Shown here one piece after another: positions 1 to 8,166 of a DNA stretch of 64,000 nt. A model generated the notes under the pieces. The model was not told the origin of the DNA. It made no database searches and saw only the letters and a list, made by a program, of their open reading frames with translations. The position numbers were made by a program, and so were the translations under genes. Within the stretch, counting starts at the first letter, position 1, and every line of letters begins with the position of its first letter. Source of the DNA: an uncultured Lachnospiraceae bacterium (lineage in GTDB: Bacteria; Bacillota; Clostridia; Lachnospirales; Lachnospiraceae); NCBI GenBank assembly GCA_934899185.1, contig CAKXYI010000003.1:62001-126000 (forward strand), given 5' to 3'.

Positions 1-1083
1 CTTAAAGATCTCATTAAGACCTTCGCCGATCGATACGGCAACAAATCCCATTTCCTTTTCCGGCTCTGCGCTGGCAGGTGCCTCTTCTTCGGTTTTCTTC
101 TTCTCAGCCTGCTGTGCGGCCGCTTTCTCTGCATCCTTGAGCAGACGCTCCTGATGCTCCTCACGCATATTGTCAATCTTGATCTTGCTAAGAGAACCAT
201 GTGTCAGGGCCTTTTGAATGGCAAGTCCCGGATCATTGGTATGTACATGGGTCTTAACGATCTCATCATCTGCAACAACGACGATAGAATCACCGATGGA
301 TTCGAGATAGCCCTTGTACTCCTGTTCCTGTGCCTCGGTCAATGGTTTATCTAAAACAATGATAAATTCTGTACAATAACCATACTTGATCTCTGCCTCA
401 GCCTCCGGAGTGGTCTTTGCGACATTACCGGATCCGGATTCTGTTTCGATCGTATAGTCTACTTCTTTACCAAGCAGGCAATCATAAGCACCCTGCATAA
501 CAACAACAAGTCCCTGTCCGCCGGAATCTACAACGCCAGCCTGCTTTAATACAGGAAGCATATCTGGTGTCTTACTAAGAACAAAATCCGCTTCTTTGAT
601 GATTTCATCTATAAAATATACGATATCATCTGTTGTATCTACCAGTTCCAACGCTTTATCTGCGGCACCTTTTGCAACAGTAAGAATGGTACCCTCTTTT
701 GGCTTCATAACAGCCTTATATGCTGTCTCAACCGCACGCTGTAATGCCTCACATAAAATATCAACATCTACTTCGTCTACTTCTTTGATTGCTTTTGTAA
801 ATCCACGCAACAACTGCGAAAGAATAACACCGGAGTTACCACGCGCTCCACGAAGAGAACCAGATGAAATAGCCTTAGCGAGAGTCTTCATATCGACCTG
901 TTCCAATGCACTGACCTCTTTAGCAGCAGACATGATTGTCATTGTCATATTTGTTCCAGTGTCCCCATCCGGTACTGGAAATACATTCAATTCATTGATC
1001 CATTCTTTTTTTGACTCTAAATTCTTTGCACCCGCTAAAAACATCTTGGCAAGCGTAGTTGCATTAATTGTATTGGCTTCCAC
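1..1083 (-). CDS. fakA: Fatty acid kinase catalytic subunit (DAK2/YloV), 3' end outside window
   Basis: FakA phosphorylates fatty acids held by FakB (DegV-type) proteins, giving acyl phosphate for phospholipid synthesis. The gene runs off the left edge; 361 codons are visible. The start is a GTG at 1083 because an AAGGAGG lies 10 nt upstream and the frame has no better ATG. The DAK2 nucleotide-binding motif DGDTGTNM is at about residues 39-46, followed by GARGNSGVILSQ. A charged Glu/Ala/Lys-rich linker lies near residues 310-345 of the visible part, before the C-terminal domain. It sits 15 bp downstream of an Asp23 gene, the usual yloU-yloV pairing in Firmicutes. Family assignment is firm; the substrate is inferred from family knowledge. 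Confidence 0.93.
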   Translation of the reverse strand, partial: MEANTINATTLAKMFLAGAKNLESKKEWINELNVFPVPDGDTGTNMTMTIMSAAKEVSALEQVDMKTLAKAISSGSLRGARGNSGVILSQLLRGFTKAIKEVDEVDVDILCEALQRAVETAYKAVMKPKEGTILTVAKGAADKALELVDTTDDIVYFIDEIIKEADFVLSKTPDMLPVLKQAGVVDSGGQGLVVVMQGAYDCLLGKEVDYTIETESGSGNVAKTTPEAEAEIKYGYCTEFIIVLDKPLTEAQEQEYKGYLESIGDSIVVVADDEIVKTHVHTNDPGLAIQKALTHGSLSKIKIDNMREEHQERLLKDAEKAAAQQAEKKKTEEEAPASAEPEKEMGFVAVSIGEGLNEIFK

Positions 1084-1098
1084 TATCGTAAATCCTCC

Positions 1099-1458
1099 TT
1101 AGTCAATCACTCTTACGCCTTCAACGTAGATATTCATTGCCTTGACTGTCATACCTGTAAAAGATTCGACCTTATACTTAACAGTCTCCATTAAATTGTC
1201 AGCAACGGTTGCAATACTGACACCATAAGAAATAATCACATGAAAATCAAGTGTAATCTCATTGTTCTCATCAATAAAAACAGCGATTCCATGATTCAGA
1301 TAATCTTTTTTTAGTAACTTTACAAGACCATCCTTCATATTCACAGCAGCCATCCCTACGATACCAAAGCATTCTACTGCCACAGAACCGGCATAGGTTG
1401 CAATAACATCTGATTCAATCACAATCTTACCCAAATTGGTTTCCATTTGACCTTGCAT
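1099..1458 (-). CDS. Asp23/Gls24 family envelope stress protein (YloU-like)
   Basis: This 119-residue protein is a complete Asp23/Gls24 domain. Typical family features are the early GKIVIESDVIATYAG segment and the central FHVIISYGVSI strand, and the length is normal. The family is membrane-associated or cytosolic and often tied to envelope stress or fatty-acid metabolism; the exact role is unclear. A GGAGGT ribosome site precedes the ATG. It is the first gene of a short operon with fakA, 15 bp apart, driven by the promoter at 1511-1538. The divergent neighbour is rpmB, a common arrangement in Clostridia. Confidence 0.92.
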   Translation of the reverse strand: MQGQMETNLGKIVIESDVIATYAGSVAVECFGIVGMAAVNMKDGLVKLLKKDYLNHGIAVFIDENNEITLDFHVIISYGVSIATVADNLMETVKYKVESFTGMTVKAMNIYVEGVRVID

Positions 1459-1510
1459 ATATATACCTCCGCATTAATCGTCCATAATATAAATGACATA
1501 ATATGTTTTT

Positions 1511-1538
1511 ATTATAAACGTTTTTCCATAAAATACAA
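1511..1538 (-). promoter_or_regulatory. Promoter of the Asp23-fakA operon
   Basis: Read on the minus strand, TTGTAT (1538-1533) and TATAAT (1516-1511) are separated by 16 bp. This matches a sigma-A promoter and lies about 50 bp upstream of the Asp23 start. Confidence 0.7.
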
Positions 1539-1589
1539 TCTAATTTTTGGCATTACCTATATTTTTTTAAAAAAAGAAGCAAAAAAACA

Positions 1590-1618
1590 TTGCTTTTTAG
1601 AAAATGCTCTGATATAAT
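1590..1618 (+). promoter_or_regulatory. Promoter of rpmB
   Basis: TTGCTT (1590-1595) and a perfect TATAAT (1613-1618) are separated by 17 bp. It lies about 65 bp upstream of the L28 start and is divergent from the Asp23 promoter. Confidence 0.8.
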
Positions 1619-1682
1619 ATGCGTGTTGCGATTTTGTATCGAATACAGAAATTACAAAACCATAATCCAAGGAGGTGCAGTC

Positions 1683-1868
1683 ATGGCTAAGTGTGCAGTT
1701 TGTGGAAAAGGCGCTCATTTCGGAAATAATGTGAGCCATTCTCATAGAAGATCAAACAGAATGTGGAAATCAAACATCAAGTCTGTTAAGTGTAACGTAA
1801 ACGGAACACCTAAGAAGTTGTACGTATGTGCATCTTGCTTACGTTCTGGTAAAGTTGAGCGAGTTTAA
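1683..1868 (+). CDS. rpmB: 50S ribosomal protein L28
   Basis: A 61-residue L28 of the zinc-binding type: Cys pairs CAVCG near residues 4-8 and CASC near residues 49-52 form the zinc ribbon. The family is a structural part of the large ribosomal subunit. The ATG at 1683 was chosen because GGAGG at 1671-1675 sits 7 nt upstream and all known L28 proteins begin MAKxC; a longer upstream frame has no ribosome site. It is a single-gene unit with its own promoter and terminator. Confidence 0.98.
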   Translation: MAKCAVCGKGAHFGNNVSHSHRRSNRMWKSNIKSVKCNVNGTPKKLYVCASCLRSGKVERV

Positions 1869-1883
1869 TATTTCGTCAATCAG

Positions 1884-1913
1884 GGAATTGTCTTTTGGGC
1901 AATTCCTTTTTTT
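1884..1913 (+). terminator. Rho-independent terminator of rpmB
   Basis: GGAATTG (1884-1890) pairs with CAATTCC (1900-1906) and is followed by seven T residues, 16 bp after the rpmB stop. Confidence 0.9.
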
Positions 1914-1947
1914 GTATCTAAAACTTCCTATCCCACTCTCCCTTTTC

Positions 1948-2088
1948 TCAGTCACAACAAAAGAGTTTAAAGCCAATACATAAAAGTGCGATCGCCAGTA
2001 TGATGCAGATACAACCATTTGTAATGCAATTTCCGATAAAGATCCCAACGCCGGTAAAAAACATACCAAAACCAATTACTTTTTTCAT
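1948..2088 (-). CDS. Small hydrophobic membrane protein (46 aa)
   Basis: A 46-residue open frame from ATG at 2088 to TGA at 1948. Its start MKKVIGFGMFFTGVGIFIG and second hydrophobic stretch CIILAIALLCIGFKLF suggest two membrane spans ending in Cys-Cys-Asp. Very short proteins of this look, with a Lys start and a Cys pair at the end, are familiar as hypothetical proteins of Lachnospiraceae, but I know no function. There is no clear ribosome site, and the start lies directly after the terminator hairpin of the DUF2207 gene, so expression is uncertain. Confidence 0.5.
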   Translation of the reverse strand: MKKVIGFGMFFTGVGIFIGNCITNGCICIILAIALLCIGFKLFCCD

Positions 2089-2092
2089 AATA

Positions 2093-2138
2093 AAAAGACA
2101 TATAACATATGTGATCTTACATATATTATATGTCTTTT
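2093..2138 (-). terminator. Hairpin terminator after the DUF2207 gene
   Basis: Two 20-nt arms (2093-2112 and 2119-2138) pair with one mismatch around a 6-nt loop. On the minus strand the hairpin ends in a T run, 28 bp after the stop at 2166. T runs on both sides make it look bidirectional. Confidence 0.8.
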
Positions 2139-2165
2139 CTATTATATTATTGCATAAAAAATCTT

Positions 2166-3968
2166 TTACCAGGCGCCGCCACCGCCACCGCCGGATCCAC
2201 CACCGACAGAACCACCACCGCCGGAAGAACTCGGACTGGATGATGCCGTGCTCATGGAATTGGCAAAGGAGTCATTGAACGCATGGCAATCGAAAGGATG
2301 CGTACTATAGTACCAGACCGGTGTCTCCGGTGGCATATGCAGCCTTTCAAAATTGGCGATCCATGCATCACTTAAACCAAGCACATAAGCATAAGGCAAA
2401 ATATGATAATAATAGGCAGGATCTTCTTCTACGAACATTTTGAGTCTGTCCAGTTCTGCCTTTTCAATAAAATTCCGGAAGCCAAGGATCTGACCGTAGA
2501 TGCGATTGCCTTCCGGTGTCTTTTTTGCTCCAAGGGCAAGGTAAGACACCAGCATGGTAATGACCGGTCCACAGGCAATAAAAGGAAGCAGATTGCCCGG
2601 TGCAAAAACATTTGCGATCACACTAAAGATAGCGGCTACAATAAGCGTGATCAAAACCGGTGCCACTTTATGCTCTTTTTCTAATGCAAATGGGCGGATG
2701 GCAAAATAGCCGCTTCCCCATGCCGCAAAGAAGAAGATACATGCTTCAAAACTATCTGTAATCATGCCAAACATAAACAGACTGACCAGGATACAGATAA
2801 CATAAAAGATCCGTGGCAGGATCGTATTATAAAAGAGATTTTTTTCTTTCATTTTGTCACTCTCTTTGCTCATGCATTTGTCTATCGTCTTGTAGAATTG
2901 ATCTTTTAGGTCTTTGGTCGTTACGACATTCTTCTTTGCAAAAAGCCCCTTGAGATAGGCTTTTGCTACCGGATCATCCCCGTCATAATCCTTTATCTTG
3001 GTAAATTCATATTTGGCTGATAAGCGTCCTGACTCCAGTTCACTGATCTTAAGATAGCCCTGATCTGCCAGATAGATCATCATCGCGGTAAAATCCTCAT
3101 TGGATATCATGCCGTCTCGCATAACATATGCCACATCCGCAGGCGTATAGCCTTCCGGTGCTTCAAAAGACACGACAGAGATCGCCTTATCATCCTTTCC
3201 TGTCTTTATAAAAATAATGCTTGCCAGGATCGCCAGCGCATAGATGATGATATAAGGGATATAATTCGGCTCATAAGTAAAATAGCCTTCCGGAAGCCCA
3301 CAGCGTATGGTCAGTCCTTCATAAGGCTCCAGTGCTTGCCGATAAGTTCCGGTGATCGTTCGATCTGAAACCTGACTGCTGATATCAGCAGGATCATAGC
3401 CTATCTCTCCCTCACTGCCAACCGAATAGCCCAGACTGTCTGCATCAAAATCCTTTGGCATATGGATGGTCCAGGAAATATTATTGATCGGACACTCCCA
3501 CTCGGTGCCAACAATATTAAAGTAGAGTTCATCTGCATCATGCAGCGGGTCTTTGCCCAGATCATAATCGTAGGACAGCGTATAAGTCTTGAGCCCACTG
3601 ACATAGACATCTTCTTCCCCTACTTTGATAGTATAAGAACCGGAATCCCGTCCCTCTTCGGCAATAGGATCCGAACACTCGACATTTCTTACCTTGGCAT
3701 AAACCGTACTGGTGGATCCGTCATTGCGCACACGATGATGTGTCAAAGGAATCTCGCGCGTCATCCCATGGTGTTCCTGCACAAAATTGTATGTCAGCGT
3801 CTCTGTGATATGAAAGACATTGTCCTCGCCCACCTCGATCTGGACATCGTAATCCTGTATGTAGTAATCATCACTCAGGATCGTGGTATCTTCTGCCGCC
3901 TTTAATGTCTGCACAGGCAAAAGGAAAAGTGTTAGCAATAAGCCAAATATGATCTTTACTTTTTTCAT
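2166..3968 (-). CDS. DUF2207 membrane protein (YciQ-like)
   Basis: This 600-residue protein has a signal peptide (residues 1-24, ending LKA), an extracytoplasmic DUF2207 domain to about residue 235, a membrane span near 240-258, a cytoplasmic part, further hydrophobic spans near 385-460, and a C-terminal tail of Ser then almost pure Gly ending in Trp. That Gly-rich tail is characteristic of DUF2207 proteins. Function is unknown. It follows a lemA gene by 19 bp, a recurrent pairing that suggests a common membrane process. AAGGAAG precedes the ATG. Family assignment is good; role is open. Confidence 0.88.
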   Translation of the reverse strand: MKKVKIIFGLLLTLFLLPVQTLKAAEDTTILSDDYYIQDYDVQIEVGEDNVFHITETLTYNFVQEHHGMTREIPLTHHRVRNDGSTSTVYAKVRNVECSDPIAEEGRDSGSYTIKVGEEDVYVSGLKTYTLSYDYDLGKDPLHDADELYFNIVGTEWECPINNISWTIHMPKDFDADSLGYSVGSEGEIGYDPADISSQVSDRTITGTYRQALEPYEGLTIRCGLPEGYFTYEPNYIPYIIIYALAILASIIFIKTGKDDKAISVVSFEAPEGYTPADVAYVMRDGMISNEDFTAMMIYLADQGYLKISELESGRLSAKYEFTKIKDYDGDDPVAKAYLKGLFAKKNVVTTKDLKDQFYKTIDKCMSKESDKMKEKNLFYNTILPRIFYVICILVSLFMFGMITDSFEACIFFFAAWGSGYFAIRPFALEKEHKVAPVLITLIVAAIFSVIANVFAPGNLLPFIACGPVITMLVSYLALGAKKTPEGNRIYGQILGFRNFIEKAELDRLKMFVEEDPAYYYHILPYAYVLGLSDAWIANFERLHMPPETPVWYYSTHPFDCHAFNDSFANSMSTASSSPSSSGGGGSVGGGSGGGGGGAW

Positions 3969-3987
3969 TGGCAGTGCTTCCTTTCTC

Positions 3988-4539
3988 TTAGAATTCCACC
4001 TTTACATTTTCCCGCTCTGCACTATCTGTCACCTCATACATTGGCTTCTTTTTAAAGCCAAAGATGCCGGCGAAAATATTGTTCGGGAATACCATCAGTG
4101 TGTTGTTAAATTCTTTGACACAGCCGTTGTAATACTTTCTTGCATTGCTGATGTCTTTTTCAACAGAAGAAAGTTCCTCCTGCAATTTGGCAAAGTTACT
4201 GTTGGCTTTCAGATCAGGATATGCTTCTGCCAGGGCAAAAATCTTGCTGATCCCCTGAGACAGTGCATCATTGCTCCGCAAGATCTCCTGGCTATCCGAT
4301 GCATTTGCCGCATTGTTTCGTAAGGCAACCACTTTTTCCAAAGTTTCTTTTTCATGCGCTGCATAGCCTTTGACCGTGTTCACCAGATTTGGGATCAGGT
4401 CGTATCTCTTTTTCAGATAAACATCCATGGTCGAGAAAGCCTCCTCACAGGCGTTTCCCTTCTTTACCAGACTGTTGTAAGTGCTTATGGCAAAGATGAC
4501 TACAAGCACAAGGATAATGACGATAATCGCTGCTACCAT
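3988..4539 (-). CDS. lemA: LemA family protein
   Basis: A 183-residue LemA protein: one N-terminal membrane span (AAIIVIILVLVVIFAIS), then the conserved helical bundle with NSLVKKGNACEEAFSTMDV, KRYDLIPNLVNTVKGYA and YNGCVKEFNN. The last motifs near the C-terminus include FPNNIFAGIFGF. The start is ATG 4539, not the longer frame from 4557, because AAGGAGG overlaps the upstream candidate and sits 9 nt before 4539. LemA proteins are membrane-anchored with an unsettled role. The gene is co-transcribed with the DUF2207 gene downstream, from the promoter at 4568-4596. Confidence 0.93.
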   Translation of the reverse strand: MVAAIIVIILVLVVIFAISTYNSLVKKGNACEEAFSTMDVYLKKRYDLIPNLVNTVKGYAAHEKETLEKVVALRNNAANASDSQEILRSNDALSQGISKIFALAEAYPDLKANSNFAKLQEELSSVEKDISNARKYYNGCVKEFNNTLMVFPNNIFAGIFGFKKKPMYEVTDSAERENVKVEF

Positions 4540-4567
4540 ATTAAAATCCTCCTTCATGTTTTCTTTT

Positions 4568-4596
4568 ATTATATTCGTATCGTTTGCTATTGTCTA
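4568..4596 (-). promoter_or_regulatory. Promoter of lemA-DUF2207
   Basis: On the minus strand TAGACA (4596-4591) and TATAAT (4573-4568) are 17 bp apart. The -35 element touches the stop codon of the upstream NifX-like gene. Confidence 0.75.
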
Positions 4597-5004
4597 TCAG
4601 TGACAACAGCCTCCACAAGTGGATCCGCAGGAACTTTCTCCACCGCAACAACCTCCTGCACTATGATCGCAGTCACAGTTTGCTGCATTTTCGATCAAAA
4701 GACTTCCCTGCATAAAAGCCTCGATCGCATCATCTGCCAAGCCTTCCACATTCGGACACACGGCAATGCCATAGGCTGAAAGTGCCTGCATGGCTCCGTC
4801 ACCGATGTTCTGACAGATGACCAAAGATACCGAATAATCATCCATGGTACTTGCCACTGCTTCGTGCCCCTGTCCAAAAGGGGCTACCACAGCCGAATCC
4901 ATGATCCTGCCATTTTCGATTTCATACAATTTGAAGAAATCAGCGTGACCAAAGTGCTGCCCTACATTTCCTGTTTCCTTGTCATATGTAATTGCTACTA
5001 CCAT
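4597..5004 (-). CDS. NifX/NifB-type dinitrogenase cofactor-domain protein with Cys-rich tail
   Basis: Residues 1-105 form a Nitro_FeMo-Co domain (start MVVAITYDKETGNVGQHFGH, then CQNIGDGAM), a small fold that binds iron-sulfur or iron-molybdenum clusters or other metal cofactors. Residues 108-135 are a tail with nine Cys and two His in CDCDH, CCGG and CGGCCH groups, likely a metal site. Similar stand-alone proteins are common in anaerobes without nitrogenase, and no nif genes are present here, so nitrogen fixation is not implied. GGAGA lies 6 nt before the ATG. It sits 23 bp after the Rpn-like gene and may share its transcript. Confidence 0.85.
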   Translation of the reverse strand: MVVAITYDKETGNVGQHFGHADFFKLYEIENGRIMDSAVVAPFGQGHEAVASTMDDYSVSLVICQNIGDGAMQALSAYGIAVCPNVEGLADDAIEAFMQGSLLIENAANCDCDHSAGGCCGGESSCGSTCGGCCH

Positions 5005-5027
5005 TGTTGTCTCCTTTATTTATAAAA

Positions 5028-5765
5028 TCATTTTGTATTTTCTATCGCTTCTCGTATGCGTTCTTCCGACATATCTGTTGCTTTGGAAATTTCTTGGATA
5101 GACATGCCGTTTTGATACATTTTGCAAATTAGATTGCGTTCGCCCACGTCTACGCCTTCCTGCCAAGTCTCTTCAAATACCGTACACATATCTACCTCTC
5201 CCTTCGCTTCGATCTCATTATAATTCAACCTGCACTTTGCAGCACCAGCCGCTGTTAAGACAACGTTTTTCTCAACATGATTTGTTCTGGCATAATCTAT
5301 TGCCGCACGTTTAATCACTTCTTTTTGTACTTCGTTGTTTAAAAGGATTGCCAGTAATTGAAATAAATCCCTATTATTGATGTTATGCAAATTCAGATCA
5401 TTATTTCTCGCTTCCACTAATTGCATTTTATAATCATTCACAAACGGTTTGAGCTCCTCTGTCAGCAACAACATTTCATGTAATGATGTAGCAGCATCCC
5501 ACGGCTTTTCTCCATAATATATCACAACCGTAATAACCGGGATAAACTTATCAGCCCTGCGCATGCGTGACAGGTATTCATCCGGTGTCAGACCGGATGC
5601 CTTCTTGTACTGCCTCGCATTAGCATCATCAAGCAGATCTTCTGCCTTAATAATATCTGCTCCCTGAAACAATACAGCATTGATAAAATCTGCATAGTGT
5701 TCATTGTCCTGCCAATAATTCTTTAGAATCACATCCGGATTCAAATCTATCTTCTGTTGTATCAT
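5028..5765 (-). CDS. Rpn/PD-(D/E)XK family nuclease-like protein with internal deletion
   Basis: The 245-residue protein matches the Rpn/PDDEXK_2 transposase-like family: an N-terminal YWQDNEHYADFINAVLFQGA segment, DEYLSRMRRADKFIPVITVV followed by IYYGEKPWD, and the C-terminal MCTVFEETWQEG followed by a short helix-turn-helix-like end (MSIQEISKATDMSEERIREA). Family members usually run about 300 residues. The part between the N-terminal segment (to about residue 49) and KKASGLTPDEY is missing here, and as I recall the family it contains the catalytic Asp and Glu-x-Lys. The protein is probably catalytically dead or a decayed copy, although the frame is open. Family call is good; activity is doubtful. 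Confidence 0.8.
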   Translation of the reverse strand: MIQQKIDLNPDVILKNYWQDNEHYADFINAVLFQGADIIKAEDLLDDANARQYKKASGLTPDEYLSRMRRADKFIPVITVVIYYGEKPWDAATSLHEMLLLTEELKPFVNDYKMQLVEARNNDLNLHNINNRDLFQLLAILLNNEVQKEVIKRAAIDYARTNHVEKNVVLTAAGAAKCRLNYNEIEAKGEVDMCTVFEETWQEGVDVGERNLICKMYQNGMSIQEISKATDMSEERIREAIENTK

Positions 5766-6066
5766 ATACGATTCTCCCCTTTATCTTACTTCATAACAAT
5801 ATACTTCCGCAAGTATAAAACTGTTTTATTTTTGAAATTTGAGGCAGAATCCGCCCCCTTGATTATGCTATAGATAAAATATAACGAAAAAAGATAGATT
5901 TATTATATGGATTTGTGTTTACTGCGTCAATATGTTTTGTCATAGATAAGGCAAAATACGTTGCAAGAGAAAATATGCTCTGGCAGACTTTATAATCCGC
6001 CAAAGCATATTGCCATCAAAAGTATTATTTGTGTAGTTAAATATTATACCATTACATTATCTAATA
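5766..6066. other. Intergenic stretch between the Rpn-like gene and the acyltransferase island
   Basis: No gene is seen in this A+T-rich stretch. Its left part must hold the promoter of the Rpn-like gene, with TATACT visible on the minus strand near 5810 but no convincing -35. Its right part holds the terminator hairpin at 5966-6012. Confidence 0.5.
5966..6012 (-). terminator. Terminator of the acyltransferase island operon
   Basis: AATATGCT (5972-5979) pairs with AGCATATT (6004-6011), and TGGC/GCCA extend the stem. On the minus strand it ends TTTTCTCTT, about 55 bp after the last island gene. Confidence 0.7.
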
Positions 6067-6348
6067 CTACATATTAGAGCATGATGTAATTAATCCTTTA
6101 ATGTCCTCTGGCGAGTGATCTAAATATACCCTTCCCTCATAATGCCATTCATAAAAATTTTCTAAGGTATTATTTTGTTCTTCATAGGAAAAATCATATA
6201 AAAAATTTAATATCCACTCATCCAGAGTTCTATAATTATCTATTTCATTATTTTCATAATAATTTCTCAAAAAAATTAATAATTTCTCATCCTGCAATTG
6301 ACATCCTTGTTGTAGCAACTGTATTCTATCTTCTTGTTTCGTTCTCAT
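6067..6348 (-). CDS. Hypothetical protein, last gene of the island
   Basis: A 93-residue, acidic and Tyr/Asn-rich soluble protein that I do not recognise. It reads as mostly helical with no membrane span, signal peptide or known motif. It lies 39 bp after the Sel1-type gene and before the probable terminator, so it is likely the last gene of that transcript. No good ribosome site precedes the ATG, which lowers confidence that the start, or the gene, is real. Confidence 0.5.
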   Translation of the reverse strand: MRTKQEDRIQLLQQGCQLQDEKLLIFLRNYYENNEIDNYRTLDEWILNFLYDFSYEEQNNTLENFYEWHYEGRVYLDHSPEDIKGLITSCSNM

Positions 6349-6387
6349 ATGTAATGCTAATTTATTTTCGTATGCCTTTATATTATT

Positions 6388-6843
6388 CTAAGCCATCGCC
6401 TTAGCATAGTAATAATCTGCTTGCTCTACATTAACTGGATAATACAATCCATTGGCATACATAAATCCTATATTATTTTGAGCAGTTGAATCATTTTGCA
6501 GTTTATCAATACAATAAATTTCTGCCATCCGCTTATAATCCTTCGCAAAATACGCACTTTGTGCTTCTTGAAGTAAGGTGTTATTACTCATTCTTTCATC
6601 TATAATGGCAGAATTGTTATTTACAACATCTCCCTGAACTGTCGTTGAATCCAACTGATTTATATTGTTTTGATATTGCATAACAGCATCTGTTAGATCA
6701 TTGTATTGTTTTATCTGCTTATTCGATACAATATTAATCTGTTCAACCAGATAGGCGCCTATTATAATATTCAAAATAGGTATCACCACAGATGTTATAA
6801 TACTAATAAATGCTTTTAAGTTTAATTTTTTGTTCGTTTTCAT
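6388..6843 (-). CDS. Membrane-anchored protein with C-terminal Sel1/TPR-like repeat
   Basis: A 151-residue protein with a basic start, one long hydrophobic segment (residues 13-34), a Gln/Asn-rich helical stretch, then a single Sel1-like repeat near the end (AQNNIGFMYANGLYYPVNVE, then ADYYYAKAMA). The layout of membrane anchor plus helical repeats recalls the N-terminal half of the fusion protein at 9053-12172. AGGAA is 5 nt before the ATG. It follows the acyltransferase gene by 28 bp and is probably co-transcribed. The function is unknown; a scaffold or anchoring role is only a guess. Confidence 0.7.
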   Translation of the reverse strand: MKTNKKLNLKAFISIITSVVIPILNIIIGAYLVEQINIVSNKQIKQYNDLTDAVMQYQNNINQLDSTTVQGDVVNNNSAIIDERMSNNTLLQEAQSAYFAKDYKRMAEIYCIDKLQNDSTAQNNIGFMYANGLYYPVNVEQADYYYAKAMA

Positions 6844-6871
6844 CTTATTCCTGTGTTTTCTATGTTATAAG

Positions 6872-7966
6872 TTAAGCATTCTGTTCATCTACCAACTTTT
6901 TGTAAAATTCATTTCTCAAATTCTGCACCACATTTCTCTTTTTCAAATCAATTTCTTTCAATACATATTCGCGTGTATTTAACCTTGTTTCCTTTAAGAC
7001 TCGTTTACTGAATCTTAGATTGCTTAGCACCTGCACAACTTCCTCATACGCTTGCTCGTCCTCGGTTATTTTTGTCAAATATTCGGCATCAAAAACATCG
7101 TGCCTCCAGTTTATCTTTTGAAAAGTATCTTTAACATAAAAATCTATAAAGTATTCACTTAAATCCTCATAATCCCTTCTTCTGAGTGGTGTAAAATAAT
7201 GTTCCATCATTTCATACATTGTTGTTGCCATTAAGTCTCTAAGATAACTACTCATAGCCTTTATACGATATTTTTCAGTTTCTGCTTTTCCCGGATAATA
7301 ATCCTGTATATTCAAATTTAAATTCTTTACATCAACCGGATTTCCGACATCAATATATGCTACTTTCTTTTCATAATCTTTTATCATGACTATCGGCACA
7401 ATCTTCTTTCCTGTCCGAATCGCAAGATTTATAGGTCCATCATAGAGTGGCTTAATCAATTTATTGAAATCGTAGTTATGTGATCCTTCTGGAAATATTA
7501 GTATGCTCTGCGTTTTCAAAACCCTTTCCATTTTAGGGAGCAATTCTTTTCGTTCTGTTTTATTTAAAACATCAAAAACAATCAGTCCATTTATCCATGA
7601 TAGATATACTTCAGGATTATAATTCAGATTTTCCACAGATCCTAACACTAAATACGCATTTCTATCAAGAACATTTATCATAGTTTCTATATCTTCCGGA
7701 CATACATGACTCCCCACAAAAATATAACTTTCATTCTTTTTTAAGTTTGGGTAATTTTGCACTACAATGTTATTTGTATTTTGTTTTCTGGATAATAATT
7801 TCTCTATATCTGAGTTCGTATAAAATATAGTTGCATGCGTAAAGAAATTACATAATCTCCGAAAAAGAGGAAATGTCTTTTTGCGTATAAAAAGTCCTAT
7901 ATCTGTGGTAAAATGCTTTACATCTTTTTCATTTAAATCATTGATAAATAAATTATGGTATTTCAT
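6872..7966 (-). CDS. PlsC-like lysophospholipid acyltransferase-superfamily protein
   Basis: This 364-residue protein carries the acyltransferase HX4D motif as H87-VCPE-D92 and a motif III variant FPEGSHNYD (from residue 158), then GKKIVPIVMI. These define the PlsC/LPLAT superfamily, which moves acyl groups from acyl-CoA, acyl-ACP or acyl phosphate to an acceptor. The usual Arg of FPEGTR is His-Asn here, so a phosphate acceptor is less certain. RDLMATTMYEMME matches a signature shared by two paralogues in the island. No membrane span is obvious. The first bases of the gene lie inside the long direct repeat (7940-7983), copied at 12189-12232. Substrates unknown. Confidence 0.82.
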   Translation of the reverse strand: MKYHNLFINDLNEKDVKHFTTDIGLFIRKKTFPLFRRLCNFFTHATIFYTNSDIEKLLSRKQNTNNIVVQNYPNLKKNESYIFVGSHVCPEDIETMINVLDRNAYLVLGSVENLNYNPEVYLSWINGLIVFDVLNKTERKELLPKMERVLKTQSILIFPEGSHNYDFNKLIKPLYDGPINLAIRTGKKIVPIVMIKDYEKKVAYIDVGNPVDVKNLNLNIQDYYPGKAETEKYRIKAMSSYLRDLMATTMYEMMEHYFTPLRRRDYEDLSEYFIDFYVKDTFQKINWRHDVFDAEYLTKITEDEQAYEEVVQVLSNLRFSKRVLKETRLNTREYVLKEIDLKKRNVVQNLRNEFYKKLVDEQNA

Positions 7967-7983
7967 TTGTCATATTCTCTTTT
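7940..7983. repeat. Direct repeat copy 1 (44 bp identical)
   Basis: Identical over 44 bp to 12189-12232. Weaker similarity continues to about 8030, where the minus strand encodes a tail ending GSYVDL-stop, matching the ESCIDL-stop end of the acyltransferase at 12248-13183. The repeat thus spans the 3' end of one acyltransferase gene and the 5' end of the next. Confidence 0.9.
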
Positions 7984-8166
7984 TGGTATTGTAATATTTT
8001 ATAAATCAACATATGATCCGTTCATATCATATAAACCTGTTTCGGTTTCCCTTAATTATCTACATTTTAAATATTCTATAGCGGATACATAGTGATTTAC
8101 ATTTCTCTGTTTTGTACGATATAAGTAATTGTAAGCATTGTTGAAATAATAATAGGTAACAACGAT

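Noticed and set aside
596..1102. Plus-strand 168-codon open frame opposite fakA
   Set aside because: It is antisense to a clear DAK2 domain and its translation is low-complexity Ser/Thr/Ala with no ribosome site.
4597..5004. Evidence for nitrogen fixation
   Set aside because: The single NifX-like domain is common in non-fixing anaerobes and no nitrogenase genes occur.
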